DNA from: Lachnospiraceae bacterium
Lineage (GTDB): Bacteria; Bacillota; Clostridia; Lachnospirales; Lachnospiraceae
Reading direction: 5' to 3'
NCBI GenBank assembly: GCA_024695225.1
Contig: JAILIO010000206.1
Span: forward strand, 1 to 14,363
Length of the DNA: 14,363 nucleotides
Shown: positions 7,333 through 14,187 of the stretch, one piece after another
How the letters are laid out: every line of letters begins with the position of its first letter
How positions within the stretch are numbered: position 1 is the stretch's first letter
Made by a program: the position numbers and the translations under genes
Notes under the pieces: generated by a model
Told to the model about the DNA's origin: nothing
Seen by the model: only the letters and a program-made list of their open reading frames with translations
Databases searched by the model: none

Positions 7333-8313
7333 TTATCTGTTTTCTCTGAAGTAGGACAGCCCCAGGCTTGCAGGCGGCTGGTCCTCCGGCTTGTTTCTGA
7401 AACTTGTAAGCACCAGGACTACGATGGTGACCACATAGGGAGTGACCTTCACAAGCTCCTGAGTGGCTCTTGTAAGCCCGGGAAGATAGATGTAGAGGAT
7501 GTACAGGGCACCGAAGGCGATGGACCCCCAGATGGCGTTTAAAGGATTCCACAGCGCCAGTATGACAAGCGCCACAGCCAGCCATCCTCTGTCTCCGAAG
7601 CTGTCATTGCTCCAGGTGCCTCCCAGATACTCCATGACATAATACAGTCCGCCGAGACCGGCGATCGCACAGCCGGAAACCGTGGCTGCATATTTATATA
7701 CCGTCACGTTTATTCCCGCAGCATCCGCGGCTGCAGGGTCTTCACCCACAGCCCTCAGGTTTAGGCCACGTCTGGCTCTGAAGAGGAAATACCAGGCCAG
7801 GATCGCTATCACAATGGCTGCGTAACTCAAAAATCCGTAACCGAAGAGGAGTTTTCCTATCACGGGTATATTTGAGAGCACGGGGATGGTGGCTTTATAA
7901 GCCGATGCTGAGGTGGCGACTGAGATCTGTCCGACGCCGCCTGCGATCTTTGATATGGAGCCTCCGAAGAAGTTTCCAAATCCCACGCCGAAGGTGGTTA
8001 TGGCGAGACCTACCACGTTTTGATTTGCTCTGAGGGAGACCGTCAGGAAGGAGTAGAGAAGACCTCCCAGAGCGCTGACTGCCAGTGCGCAGAGCAGGGA
8101 AATGATCATGCCCGCCAGGGGAGAGGGGTTATCCGTGGAGAGTTCATAGAAGAAAGCCCCCATAAGCCCCGATATTCCTCCCATGTACATGATGCCGGGG
8201 ATCCCCAGGTTCAGGTTTCCGCTCTTTTCCGTGATGATCTCACCTGTTGCCCCGAAAAGTATGGCTATTCCCTGTCCAATAGCTTTTACTATGAATGTTA
8301 TGAGTATGGTCAT
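7333..8313 (-). CDS. nupQ: Nucleoside ABC transporter permease NupQ/YufQ type
   Basis: 326-residue membrane protein of the COG1079 (YufQ/NupQ) permease family, with many hydrophobic helices. Diagnostic stretches are 'LFGATGEIITEKSGNLNLGIPGIMYMGG' read in parts (19-46), 'RARRGLNLRAVGEDPAAADAAGINV' in parts near residue 180-203 (the coupling loop to the ATPase) and 'FGDRGWLAVALVILALWNP' near 240. In the Bacillus and lactic acid bacteria systems this family imports purine and pyrimidine nucleosides. The start codon overlaps the nupP stop by four bases (ATGA on the - strand), and the gene ends the operon just before the shared terminator. Xpt and the Bmp-type lipoprotein upstream support a nucleoside substrate. 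Confidence 0.92.
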   Translation of the reverse strand: MTILITFIVKAIGQGIAILFGATGEIITEKSGNLNLGIPGIMYMGGISGLMGAFFYELSTDNPSPLAGMIISLLCALAVSALGGLLYSFLTVSLRANQNVVGLAITTFGVGFGNFFGGSISKIAGGVGQISVATSASAYKATIPVLSNIPVIGKLLFGYGFLSYAAIVIAILAWYFLFRARRGLNLRAVGEDPAAADAAGINVTVYKYAATVSGCAIAGLGGLYYVMEYLGGTWSNDSFGDRGWLAVALVILALWNPLNAIWGSIAFGALYILYIYLPGLTRATQELVKVTPYVVTIVVLVLTSFRNKPEDQPPASLGLSYFRENR

Positions 8314-9428
8314 GACGCCTTATCCTCCGTGTCTCCTCTGTCTGTGCGCTCCATTCTGTAATTTATGAAGAACTCACACCCTATAAGGAAGAAGAGCAGT
8401 ATACCGGTTATGATGTCAGAAGCGTTCTCATTCAGACCGAACTGTGAAGCTATCTGAATGGCCCCCTGCTGCATAAATGAGAGAAACGCCGATATGGCCA
8501 GCATTGCTATGGGGTTGAATTTGCTCATCCAGGCCACGATGATAGCCGTAAATCCGCGTCCACCGGCGGTGCTGGTGGATATGGTATGGCTGGCGCCGCT
8601 GACTATCACGGAACCCGCAAGACCGCAGAGGGCTCCGGAGAGCATCATGGTCCTGCATATGACCTTTTTAACATTTATGCCCGCATAAAGGGCAGTGCGG
8701 GTGCCCGCGCCCACAACATCGATCTCATAGCCGTGCTTGTCCATCTTCATATACACGCTTATGCATACTGTGGCGACAAGGGTTATTATTATGTTGAGGG
8801 CGTAAGCGTTTCCGAATATGGACGGAAACCAGCCGGCCTTCGTCGCGCCGTTTATTATTCCCACGGTATTGGAGCCCACAGGATTCTCCCAGATGACTAT
8901 GAGGCAGTTTACTATCTGCATGGCGATGTAGTTCATCATCAGAGTGAAGAGTGTCTCGTTGGTGTTGTAATTTGCCTTGAAGAAAGCGGGGATAAAAGCC
9001 CAGAGCATGCCGACCACCATTCCTCCGATCATGATGATCAGTATCAGGAGGAAATTAGGGATGCTGTCTTTTATATAGATCATCAGGGCGGCGGATGCGG
9101 TGGCCCCCATGAGGATCTGTCCCTCAGCGCCGATGTTCCAGAACTTCATCCTGAATACGGGCACCAGGCCTACGGCTATCAGGAGCAGTATCACCGTCTC
9201 TCTCACCGTGACCCAGAATCTGCGGGAAGTGCCCACTGCGCCGTCGATTATGCCTCCGTAAACCTCAAGAGGATTCTGGCCTGTGATGAGGACGATCACT
9301 ATGGCGCAGACTATAAGCGACAGGACAACAGCTGTAGCGCGGATAGCGCATGCTTTCCGAAAACTGATCCCTTCCCGTTTCTCCACATGGAAGGCTGGTG
9401 CTTTGATTTTCTTTTTTTCACTGTTCAT
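8310..9428 (-). CDS. nupP: Nucleoside ABC transporter permease NupP/YufP type
   Basis: 372 residues, partner permease of NupQ (COG4603-like). A basic N-terminal cytosolic segment is followed by a first helix at about residues 29-48 and 'LITGQNPLEVYGGIIDGAVG' read in parts. Family marks include 'FWNIGAEGQILMGA' (about 92-105), 'ANYNTNETLFTLMMNYIA' (about 153-170) and 'GGRGFTAIIVAWMSKFNPI' (about 291-309). The conserved 'NTNE/NE' segment is typical of YufP proteins. It begins one base after the nupO stop and overlaps nupQ, so the three transport genes are coupled. A run of opposite-strand open frame over this gene is a shadow. Confidence 0.92.
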   Translation of the reverse strand: MNSEKKKIKAPAFHVEKREGISFRKACAIRATAVVLSLIVCAIVIVLITGQNPLEVYGGIIDGAVGTSRRFWVTVRETVILLLIAVGLVPVFRMKFWNIGAEGQILMGATASAALMIYIKDSIPNFLLILIIMIGGMVVGMLWAFIPAFFKANYNTNETLFTLMMNYIAMQIVNCLIVIWENPVGSNTVGIINGATKAGWFPSIFGNAYALNIIITLVATVCISVYMKMDKHGYEIDVVGAGTRTALYAGINVKKVICRTMMLSGALCGLAGSVIVSGASHTISTSTAGGRGFTAIIVAWMSKFNPIAMLAISAFLSFMQQGAIQIASQFGLNENASDIITGILLFFLIGCEFFINYRMERTDRGDTEDKAS

Positions 9429-9429
9429 A

Positions 9430-10929
9430 TTATTTTTCCGCCTCTAAACCGGTCATCAGACGCCCAATTCTCTCTTTGTTGCTGGATCTGGCGTCCTCGG
9501 TCCCGGAGAGTCTGCCTCCGGAGAGGACAATGATCCTGTCAGAGATATCCAGGAGCACATCCAGATCTTCTATGACGCAGATCACGCATACTCCGTTCTT
9601 TTTCTGTTCGTTCAGTTCATTGTAGATGGTGAATGAAGAATTTATATCAAGCCCTCTGGTGGGGTAGGCCACCAAAAGCACATCGGGCTTCTGGGAGATC
9701 TCCCTTCCCAGAAGGATCTTCTGCACATTGCCGCCGGAAAGACTGGATATGCGGATGGACATATCCGGGATCACAACCGAAAGGGCTTTTATTATTTTTT
9801 TAGCCAGTTCAAAGGGCTTCTTTCTCTCGACAAATCTGCCTTTTCCTTCGTTGTAGCTTCTCAGCATCACATTGTCGGTCACGTTCATGGAAGCCACAAG
9901 TCCCATTCCCAGCCTGTCTTCCGGCACGAAGGCTATGGATGTGTCGTTTCTGTCTTTCTCTTCCCCTTTGTCGGAGTAGAATCGTATGTTTCCATTTTCA
10001 GGAGCCGCAAGACCTGCGATGGATTCCAGCAGTTCTTTCTGGCCGCTTCCGGATATCCCGGCAACTCCCAGTATCTCGCCGCTTCTGGCTTCAAAAGTCA
10101 CATGTTTCAGGGCGGGGATCCCCTCTCCGTTCATAACTGTCAGATCCTCGACCACCATACGCTTTGAGGGATTCACAGGGGATGTCCTTTCGATATCGAG
10201 AGTGATCTTTTCTCCCACCATCATCTCGGTCAGGAGATCCACTGTCATATCCTTTGTCAGCGCTGTCCCCGCATTCTTTCCCTTGCGGAGCACGGTGACT
10301 CTGTCGGATATATCCAGCACTTCATTTAACTTATGTGTGATTATTATTATGGAATGTCCGTGTTCCTTCATTCCCCGGAGCACGTTGAAAAGCTTGTCCG
10401 ATTCCTGAGGGGTCAGAACCGCGGTGGGTTCATCCAGGATGAGTATGTCCGCCCCCCTGTAAAGCACTTTTATGATCTCAACAGTCTGTTTTTCAGACAC
10501 AGACATGTTGTATATTTTCTTGTCCGGGTCGATCTCAAAACCGTAGTCTTCAGACAGGCGGATGATCTCATCCCTTATCTTCTGGAGATTGAAACCCCCT
10601 TCGGGAGGATCTATCCCCAAAACGATATTCTCCAGCGCACTCATTACATTTATGAGCTTAAAATGCTGATGGACCATGCCGATCCCAAGATTAAAAGCAT
10701 CCTTTGGAGAACCTATCGAGACTTCGTTTCCGTGTACATATATATGTCCTTTGTCAGGGAAATAAATACCGGAGATCATGTTCATGAGAGTTGTTTTGCC
10801 GCTGCCGTTTTCTCCCAGCACGGCCAGGATCTCTCCCTTGTTAAGGGCCAGATCCACATGATCGTTTGCTGCGGTATCACCGAAATATTTGGTTACTCCC
10901 TTGAGTTCTATAGCTTTTTCTTCTGACAT
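9430..10929 (-). CDS. nupO: Nucleoside ABC transporter ATPase with two ABC domains, NupO/YufO type
   Basis: 499-residue fused double ATPase (COG3845 type). Domain 1 has a complete Walker A GENGSGKTT (39-47), a signature-like 'MSVSEKQ' and Walker B 'ILILDEPTAVLTP' near 160. Domain 2 has a degenerate Walker A ('GISGSGQKE'), a good signature 'LSGGNVQK' and a Walker B region reading 'LLVAYPTRGLD', without the catalytic Glu. This asymmetry, one active and one degenerate site, is normal for the YufO/RbsA-like class. The ATG at 10929 has GGAG seven bases upstream. It is separated from bmp by about 200 bases holding a terminator hairpin and a possible promoter. The substrate is inferred from family and context, not from the ATPase itself. 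Confidence 0.94.
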   Translation of the reverse strand: MSEEKAIELKGVTKYFGDTAANDHVDLALNKGEILAVLGENGSGKTTLMNMISGIYFPDKGHIYVHGNEVSIGSPKDAFNLGIGMVHQHFKLINVMSALENIVLGIDPPEGGFNLQKIRDEIIRLSEDYGFEIDPDKKIYNMSVSEKQTVEIIKVLYRGADILILDEPTAVLTPQESDKLFNVLRGMKEHGHSIIIITHKLNEVLDISDRVTVLRKGKNAGTALTKDMTVDLLTEMMVGEKITLDIERTSPVNPSKRMVVEDLTVMNGEGIPALKHVTFEARSGEILGVAGISGSGQKELLESIAGLAAPENGNIRFYSDKGEEKDRNDTSIAFVPEDRLGMGLVASMNVTDNVMLRSYNEGKGRFVERKKPFELAKKIIKALSVVIPDMSIRISSLSGGNVQKILLGREISQKPDVLLVAYPTRGLDINSSFTIYNELNEQKKNGVCVICVIEDLDVLLDISDRIIVLSGGRLSGTEDARSSNKERIGRLMTGLEAEK

Positions 10930-11017
10930 AGGGCTGCTCCATTTTTCAGATACAGGTGATGATCAGGATTTCTGTCGTAAAGGTTGTTTCCGGTAATGCA
11001 TGATTACGGTAGTTCAT

Positions 11018-11045
11018 TTCATATGCTGCATGGCTGAACTTTCAA
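11018..11045 (-). promoter_or_regulatory. Possible promoter for nupOPQ
   Basis: On the - strand TTGAAA (-35, 11040-11045) and TATGAA (-10, 11018-11023) are 16 bases apart, matching the consensus at 5 of 6 and 4 of 6. It lies after the bmp terminator, so it could give the membrane genes independent transcription. Between it and nupO a short inverted repeat, GTAAT (10993-10997) with ATTAC (11003-11007), could be an operator. Both calls are weak. Confidence 0.3.
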
Positions 11046-11062
11046 AAACAGTGTTTCATAAC

Positions 11063-11105
11063 GGTAAAATAAAGGGGCAGGAGGAGCAGCAGCTCCTTCT
11101 GCCCC
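11063..11105 (-). terminator. Terminator/attenuator between bmp and nupO
   Basis: On the - strand a stem of GGGGCAG then AGGAG pairs with CTCCT then CTGCCCC (hairpin 11074-11105, one mismatch in the stem), followed by the T-rich TTTATTTT (to about 11063). It stands about 25 bases after the bmp stop. Because the transporter genes continue downstream on the same strand, partial read-through is likely, leaving the binding protein in excess. Confidence 0.85.
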
Positions 11106-11130
11106 GGGTTGATCTATGAAAACAAATGGA

Positions 11131-12444
11131 TCACTGCTGCTCGGTGATGCCGTCTATTCTCAGATCGAAAGCAGGAGCGCTTGCGACTTCTGACTCATGG
11201 AAATATCCGTCTGAAACATACTGGCTGTATTTCTCATTGTCTCCGCCTTCTGCGATGAGATCTTCAAGGCTCTTGCCGCCCACTGTGAAGGTGGAGGTGT
11301 CAAATACATGGAGTTTGCCGGCCTTGAGAGCTGCTTCAGCTTCGTCAACCTTTGCCTGGGTTCCTTCTGCCGCAACCTTCTCATTTATGGGGGTGATGTA
11401 GACAGCGCCTGAATCATAGCCGTCTGCCCAGTCAACGGGAACGCTCTCGCCATTTACAACGCTTGAAACTGCCATGTTGTAGTACACGCCCCAGTTGTTT
11501 GAAGAAGAGGTCATTGCTGCATTGGGAGCAACGCTTACCATATCCACGTTGTATCCTACGCAGGGAACGCCTTCTGCTTCGCAGGTGGAGGGAGCGCCGG
11601 TGGTGTCAGCGTGCTGGCTTATGAGAACACACTTGTCAGCGATGAGCTGGCTGGCAACTTCAGCTTCAGCAGACATATCTGCCCAGCTGTTGGTGTACTT
11701 GACTTCCATTGTAGCTGAAGGGCAGATCGAGCGGACTCCCAGGAAGAATGAGGTGTATCCTGAAACCACTTCTGCGTAAGGATAAGCGCCGACATAACCG
11801 ATCTTTGCGGCATCCTCGGTGATGGTTCCGTCTTCGATCATCTGGTTCAGCTTCATTCCTGCAACGATACCTGTGACATAGCGGGCTTCATAGATCTTGT
11901 CGAAATAGTTGTGCATGTTGGGAAGTCCGGAGGTTGCTGCCTGATAACCGGTGGCGTGGAAGAACTGGATGTCGGGATATTCCCCGGCGGCCTGGATCAG
12001 ATAGTCCTCATGTCCGAAGGATGTGGCGAAGATGGCTGTGCAGCCCTGCTCTGCAAGGTCGATGGCTGCATCGTAGCAGCTCTCATCCTCTGCGATGTTG
12101 GTCTTTTCGATGACCTGGTCGTCAGAAAGGCCCAGAGCATCCTTCATTTCCTTTACACCCTTCATGTGTGAAGCGGTGTAGCCTTCATTTTCGTCACCGA
12201 TGTAGATGACGCCCACCTTGATGGACGAAGTATCGGCGGCTGCGGGTGCGGCTTCCGTTGCAGCGGGTGCTGCCTCGGTTGCTGCAGGTGCTGCCTCGGT
12301 TGCAGCGGGTGCTGCTTCAGTTGCGGCTGCAGGCGCTGCTGCGCTCTCTGTTGTGGAGCCACCTGATGTGGAAGTGCCGCCGCAGGCCGTAAGTGACGCT
12401 GCCAGACACATGGTCAGGATAGCTGCTGTAATCTTTCTCTTCAT
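11131..12444 (-). CDS. bmp: BMP-family nucleoside-binding lipoprotein
   Basis: 437 residues. The signal peptide has a lipobox LTAC with Cys21 as the lipid anchor. A Gly/Ser/Thr stretch and an Ala/Pro/Thr/Glu repeat linker (about 35-71) follow, then the BMP substrate-binding domain from about residue 75 ('IKVGVIYIGDENEGYTASH' read in parts, 'FATSFGHEDYLIQAAGEYPDIQFFHATG' in parts, 'ARYVTGIVAGM', 'IGYVGAYPYAEVVSGYTSFFLGVRS' in parts, 'GVYYNMAVSSVVNG'). BMP proteins (YufN, PnrA/TmpC, Bmp) deliver nucleosides, mostly purine, to Nup-type transporters. The start at 12444 is chosen because GGGAGGAG (12450-12457) sits five bases upstream and the signal peptide begins there. An 18-residue longer reading has no support. 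Exact ligand unknown. Confidence 0.93.
   Translation of the reverse strand: MKRKITAAILTMCLAASLTACGGTSTSGGSTTESAAAPAAATEAAPAATEAAPAATEAAPAATEAAPAAADTSSIKVGVIYIGDENEGYTASHMKGVKEMKDALGLSDDQVIEKTNIAEDESCYDAAIDLAEQGCTAIFATSFGHEDYLIQAAGEYPDIQFFHATGYQAATSGLPNMHNYFDKIYEARYVTGIVAGMKLNQMIEDGTITEDAAKIGYVGAYPYAEVVSGYTSFFLGVRSICPSATMEVKYTNSWADMSAEAEVASQLIADKCVLISQHADTTGAPSTCEAEGVPCVGYNVDMVSVAPNAAMTSSSNNWGVYYNMAVSSVVNGESVPVDWADGYDSGAVYITPINEKVAAEGTQAKVDEAEAALKAGKLHVFDTSTFTVGGKSLEDLIAEGGDNEKYSQYVSDGYFHESEVASAPAFDLRIDGITEQQ
12232..12315 (-). repeat. In-frame 21-base tandem repeats in the bmp linker
   Basis: Three near-identical 21-base units (12295-12315, 12274-12294, 12253-12273) each encode AAPAATE. A degenerate fourth (12232-12252, AAPAAAD) follows, and an eight-residue variant precedes them. 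The units differ by only a few bases. They lengthen the flexible linker between lipid anchor and binding domain, and could vary in copy number between strains. Confidence 0.85.
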
Positions 12445-12496
12445 AATTTCTCCTCCCTTATTTACAGCAAAACACAATTGCAACAAATACCACGAC

Positions 12497-12525
12497 ATTT
12501 TAATTCAAGACGGTTTAAATTACAA
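12497..12525 (-). promoter_or_regulatory. Promoter of bmp
   Basis: On the - strand TTGTAA (-35, 12520-12525) and TAAAAT (-10, 12497-12502) are exactly 17 bases apart, 4 of 6 and 5 of 6 matches. Transcription would start near 12490, about 46 bases before the bmp ATG. It lies just past the xpt stop, where no clear terminator is seen, so bmp may also receive read-through from xpt. Confidence 0.6.
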
Positions 12526-12542
12526 CCTTTTTTGTTGTTTTT

Positions 12543-13127
12543 TTAGATAATGTTTGTTTCAAAGGTGACGCCATCATTTTCGTCCATGGATCTGACGATG
12601 GCGATGGAAGTCACGTCGTAGCCAGCATCCCTGAGGGTTTTGCCCCCCTCCTGAAAACCTTTTTCTATGGCGATGCCGATGCCCTTGATCTCGCATCCCG
12701 CCTGGGTGCATATGTCTATCAGACCGTGCATGGCTTTTCCCACAGCCAGGAAATCGTCCACCAGCAGGACCTTGTCATCGGATGTCAGGAATTTTTTTGA
12801 AAGAGTGACCTTATAGTCTTTGTCATAGGTGAAGGAATGTACCGTAGAAGAGTACAGATCACCGTCGAGATTGCGGCTTTTGGCCTTTTTCGCAAAGACC
12901 ACGGGGACTTTGAAATACTGGGCGGTGATACAGGCGATGGCTATGCCGGACGCCTCTACAGTCAGGATCTTTGTGATGCCGAGGTCCTTGTATCTGTCAT
13001 AGAATGCCTTGCCTATGTCATTCAGCAGATCAATGTCCAGCTGATGGTTAAGGAAGCTGTCGACCTTGAGAATATTGCCTGCCCTGACCTGTCCGTCGCG
13101 TTTGATACGTTCTTCCAGAAAATTCAT
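12543..13127 (-). CDS. xpt: Xanthine phosphoribosyltransferase
   Basis: 194 residues, the same length as Bacillus subtilis Xpt. It converts xanthine and PRPP to XMP in purine salvage; cytosolic. Close family matches are 'LKVDSFLNHQLDIDLL' (20-35), 'GITKILTVEASGIA' (50-63), 'VPVVFAKKAKS' (74-84) and the PRPP-binding loop 'KVLLVDDFLAVGKAMHGL' (119-136). The loop reads DDFLAVGKA where B. subtilis Xpt has DDFLANGQA. 'GIGIAIEKGFQEGG' (near 156-169) is another family mark. The ATG at 13127 is chosen because AAGGAG lies six bases upstream; an ATG two codons earlier overlaps that site. The gene leads directly into bmp and nupOPQ, tying nucleobase salvage to nucleoside import. Confidence 0.95.
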   Translation of the reverse strand: MNFLEERIKRDGQVRAGNILKVDSFLNHQLDIDLLNDIGKAFYDRYKDLGITKILTVEASGIAIACITAQYFKVPVVFAKKAKSRNLDGDLYSSTVHSFTYDKDYKVTLSKKFLTSDDKVLLVDDFLAVGKAMHGLIDICTQAGCEIKGIGIAIEKGFQEGGKTLRDAGYDVTSIAIVRSMDENDGVTFETNII

Positions 13128-13165
13128 ATGCATCTCCTTCCGGTGTATTTGACCACAGCCCAATC

Positions 13166-13194
13166 ATTGTATCACAGGATGGTTTATATATAAA
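13166..13194 (-). promoter_or_regulatory. Extended -10 promoter of xpt
   Basis: On the - strand TTTATA (-35, 13189-13194) and TACAAT (-10, 13166-13171) are 17 bases apart, and TG one base before the -10 makes an extended -10 element. The start point would be near 13159, giving a leader of only about 32 bases. That leaves no room for the purine riboswitch that often controls xpt. Confidence 0.6.
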
Positions 13195-13200
13195 GTAAAT

Positions 13201-13344
13201 AATGACGAAGTCAGCCTGCGTGAGACGGGTGAAGTCAGTTTGAAGCCAGTTTGAGTGAGACGGGTGAAGTCAGTTTAGATGAGACGGGTGAAAGCTTCAC
13301 AAATGAGACGGGGACATATGGAACAGCTCATCTGATACGGGTGA
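13201..13344. repeat. Short direct repeats with TGAGACGGGTGAA core upstream of xpt
   Basis: Two identical 21-base copies lie at 13221-13241 and 13256-13276 (TGAGACGGGTGAA followed by GTCAGTTT). A 13-base copy is at 13280-13292, a 10-base copy at 13304-13313 and a degenerate TGATACGGGTGA at 13333-13344. Partial copies GAAGCCAGTTT (13242-13252) and GAAGTCAG (near 13207) are interspersed. Start-to-start spacing is 35, 24, 24 and 29 bases. No gene is seen in the 328-base gap between xpt and the RNase gene. The repeats abut the xpt promoter and may be binding sites or relics of a dispersed repeat family. Confidence 0.8.
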
Positions 13345-13414
13345 TACCGTGTCCGGGGCGTATGTGATGCGGATTGCATTGCGCAGACCGGGATTTCTGA
13401 TATGCCTGACACTA

Positions 13415-13443
13415 TGGAAATATGGCGGTAATTGTGCTATCAT
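13415..13443 (+). promoter_or_regulatory. Candidate extended -10 promoter for the RNase lipoprotein gene
   Basis: TGGAAA (-35, 13415-13420) and TATCAT (-10, 13438-13443) are 17 bases apart, with TG one base before the -10. The start point would fall near 13450, only a few bases before the ATG at 13456, implying an almost leaderless message. No ribosome binding site is visible there, which agrees with that reading but makes both calls tentative. Confidence 0.4.
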
Positions 13444-13455
13444 CCAAAAACAGAT

Positions 13456-14172
13456 ATGAAAAAGATGATTTTATTTGTAATGATGCTCTGTATGTCCTTG
13501 GGACTGTCCGGATGCGGAGCGCCCTATATGGACATTGAGACGGAAAGCTCATGGCCTGATCTGACTTTGATCACGGAGGAGAGTGGGACTGACACATCCT
13601 CCGGATCTGAAACTTCAGAGGACAGCGTGGGTTATGTGACCACTGCCACTGAAACTCCGGGTGAGAGTGATGCCGGTTCGTCTTCCGCAGATAAGGATCC
13701 CCACGGGGCAGAGGAGCAGGCAACTTCTGCAGGCTCTGAGGTATCGGGTGAGACCGGGGCTCCCAAAGATGAGAGTTTCGTCTACGATGCTTCCGGATAT
13801 ACTTATGTTGCTGAGGGCGAGTATTATTATGATGTGGCCAGCGTGGTAATTTATCTGGATGAATACGGAGAACTACCCGCCAACTATATAACGAAAGACG
13901 AGGCGGAAGAGATGGGATGGCGCGGCGGATCCGTTGAGGATTATGTGGACGGCGCCGCCATCGGAGGCGATCATTTCGGCAATTACGATGGTCTTCTTCC
14001 AAAGGGAAGTTACCATGAATGCGATATCGATACAGATGGGTATCACTCCAGAGGTTCAAGGCGCCTGATATACTCGGATGACGGGAAGTACTATTATACT
14101 GCTGATCATTACAGGTCATTTACTGAACTGACGGTGCCTGAGTGTGAGATGATGTTGTCAGAGGGACAGTGA
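13456..14172 (+). CDS. Barnase-family ribonuclease lipoprotein
   Basis: 238 residues. The lipoprotein signal has lipobox LSGC (Cys20). Residues 25-108 are a Ser/Thr/Glu/Gly-rich spacer. Residues about 125-228 align well with barnase: 'LPANYITKDEAEEMGW' (140-155), 'IGGDHFGN' (169-176), 'HECDID' (187-192), 'RGSRRLIYS' (199-207) and 'YTADHYRSFTEL' (214-225). All barnase catalytic residues have counterparts: K27 is K147, the general base E73 is E188, R83 and R87 are R199 and R203, and H102 is H218. A two-residue insertion precedes R199. Guanyl-specific cleavage of RNA outside the cell, tethered to the membrane, is predicted. The start at 13456 gives a proper signal peptide; a TTG at 13432 is possible but adds eight unlike residues. 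Cys189 and Cys230 could form a disulfide. Confidence 0.88.
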   Translation: MKKMILFVMMLCMSLGLSGCGAPYMDIETESSWPDLTLITEESGTDTSSGSETSEDSVGYVTTATETPGESDAGSSSADKDPHGAEEQATSAGSEVSGETGAPKDESFVYDASGYTYVAEGEYYYDVASVVIYLDEYGELPANYITKDEAEEMGWRGGSVEDYVDGAAIGGDHFGNYDGLLPKGSYHECDIDTDGYHSRGSRRLIYSDDGKYYYTADHYRSFTELTVPECEMMLSEGQ

Positions 14173-14187
14173 GATCGGACGGTTATT

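Noticed and set aside
8586..9533. 315-residue open frame on the + strand
   Set aside because: It is antisense to nupP and the end of nupO, is His/Tyr/Gly-rich in a non-natural way, and has no motif.
12445..12498. Upstream extension of bmp
   Set aside because: It would cover the ribosome binding site and bury the signal peptide.
13201..13344. CRISPR array
   Set aside because: Repeats are short, of unequal length, with spacers of about 3 to 20 bases and no cas genes nearby.
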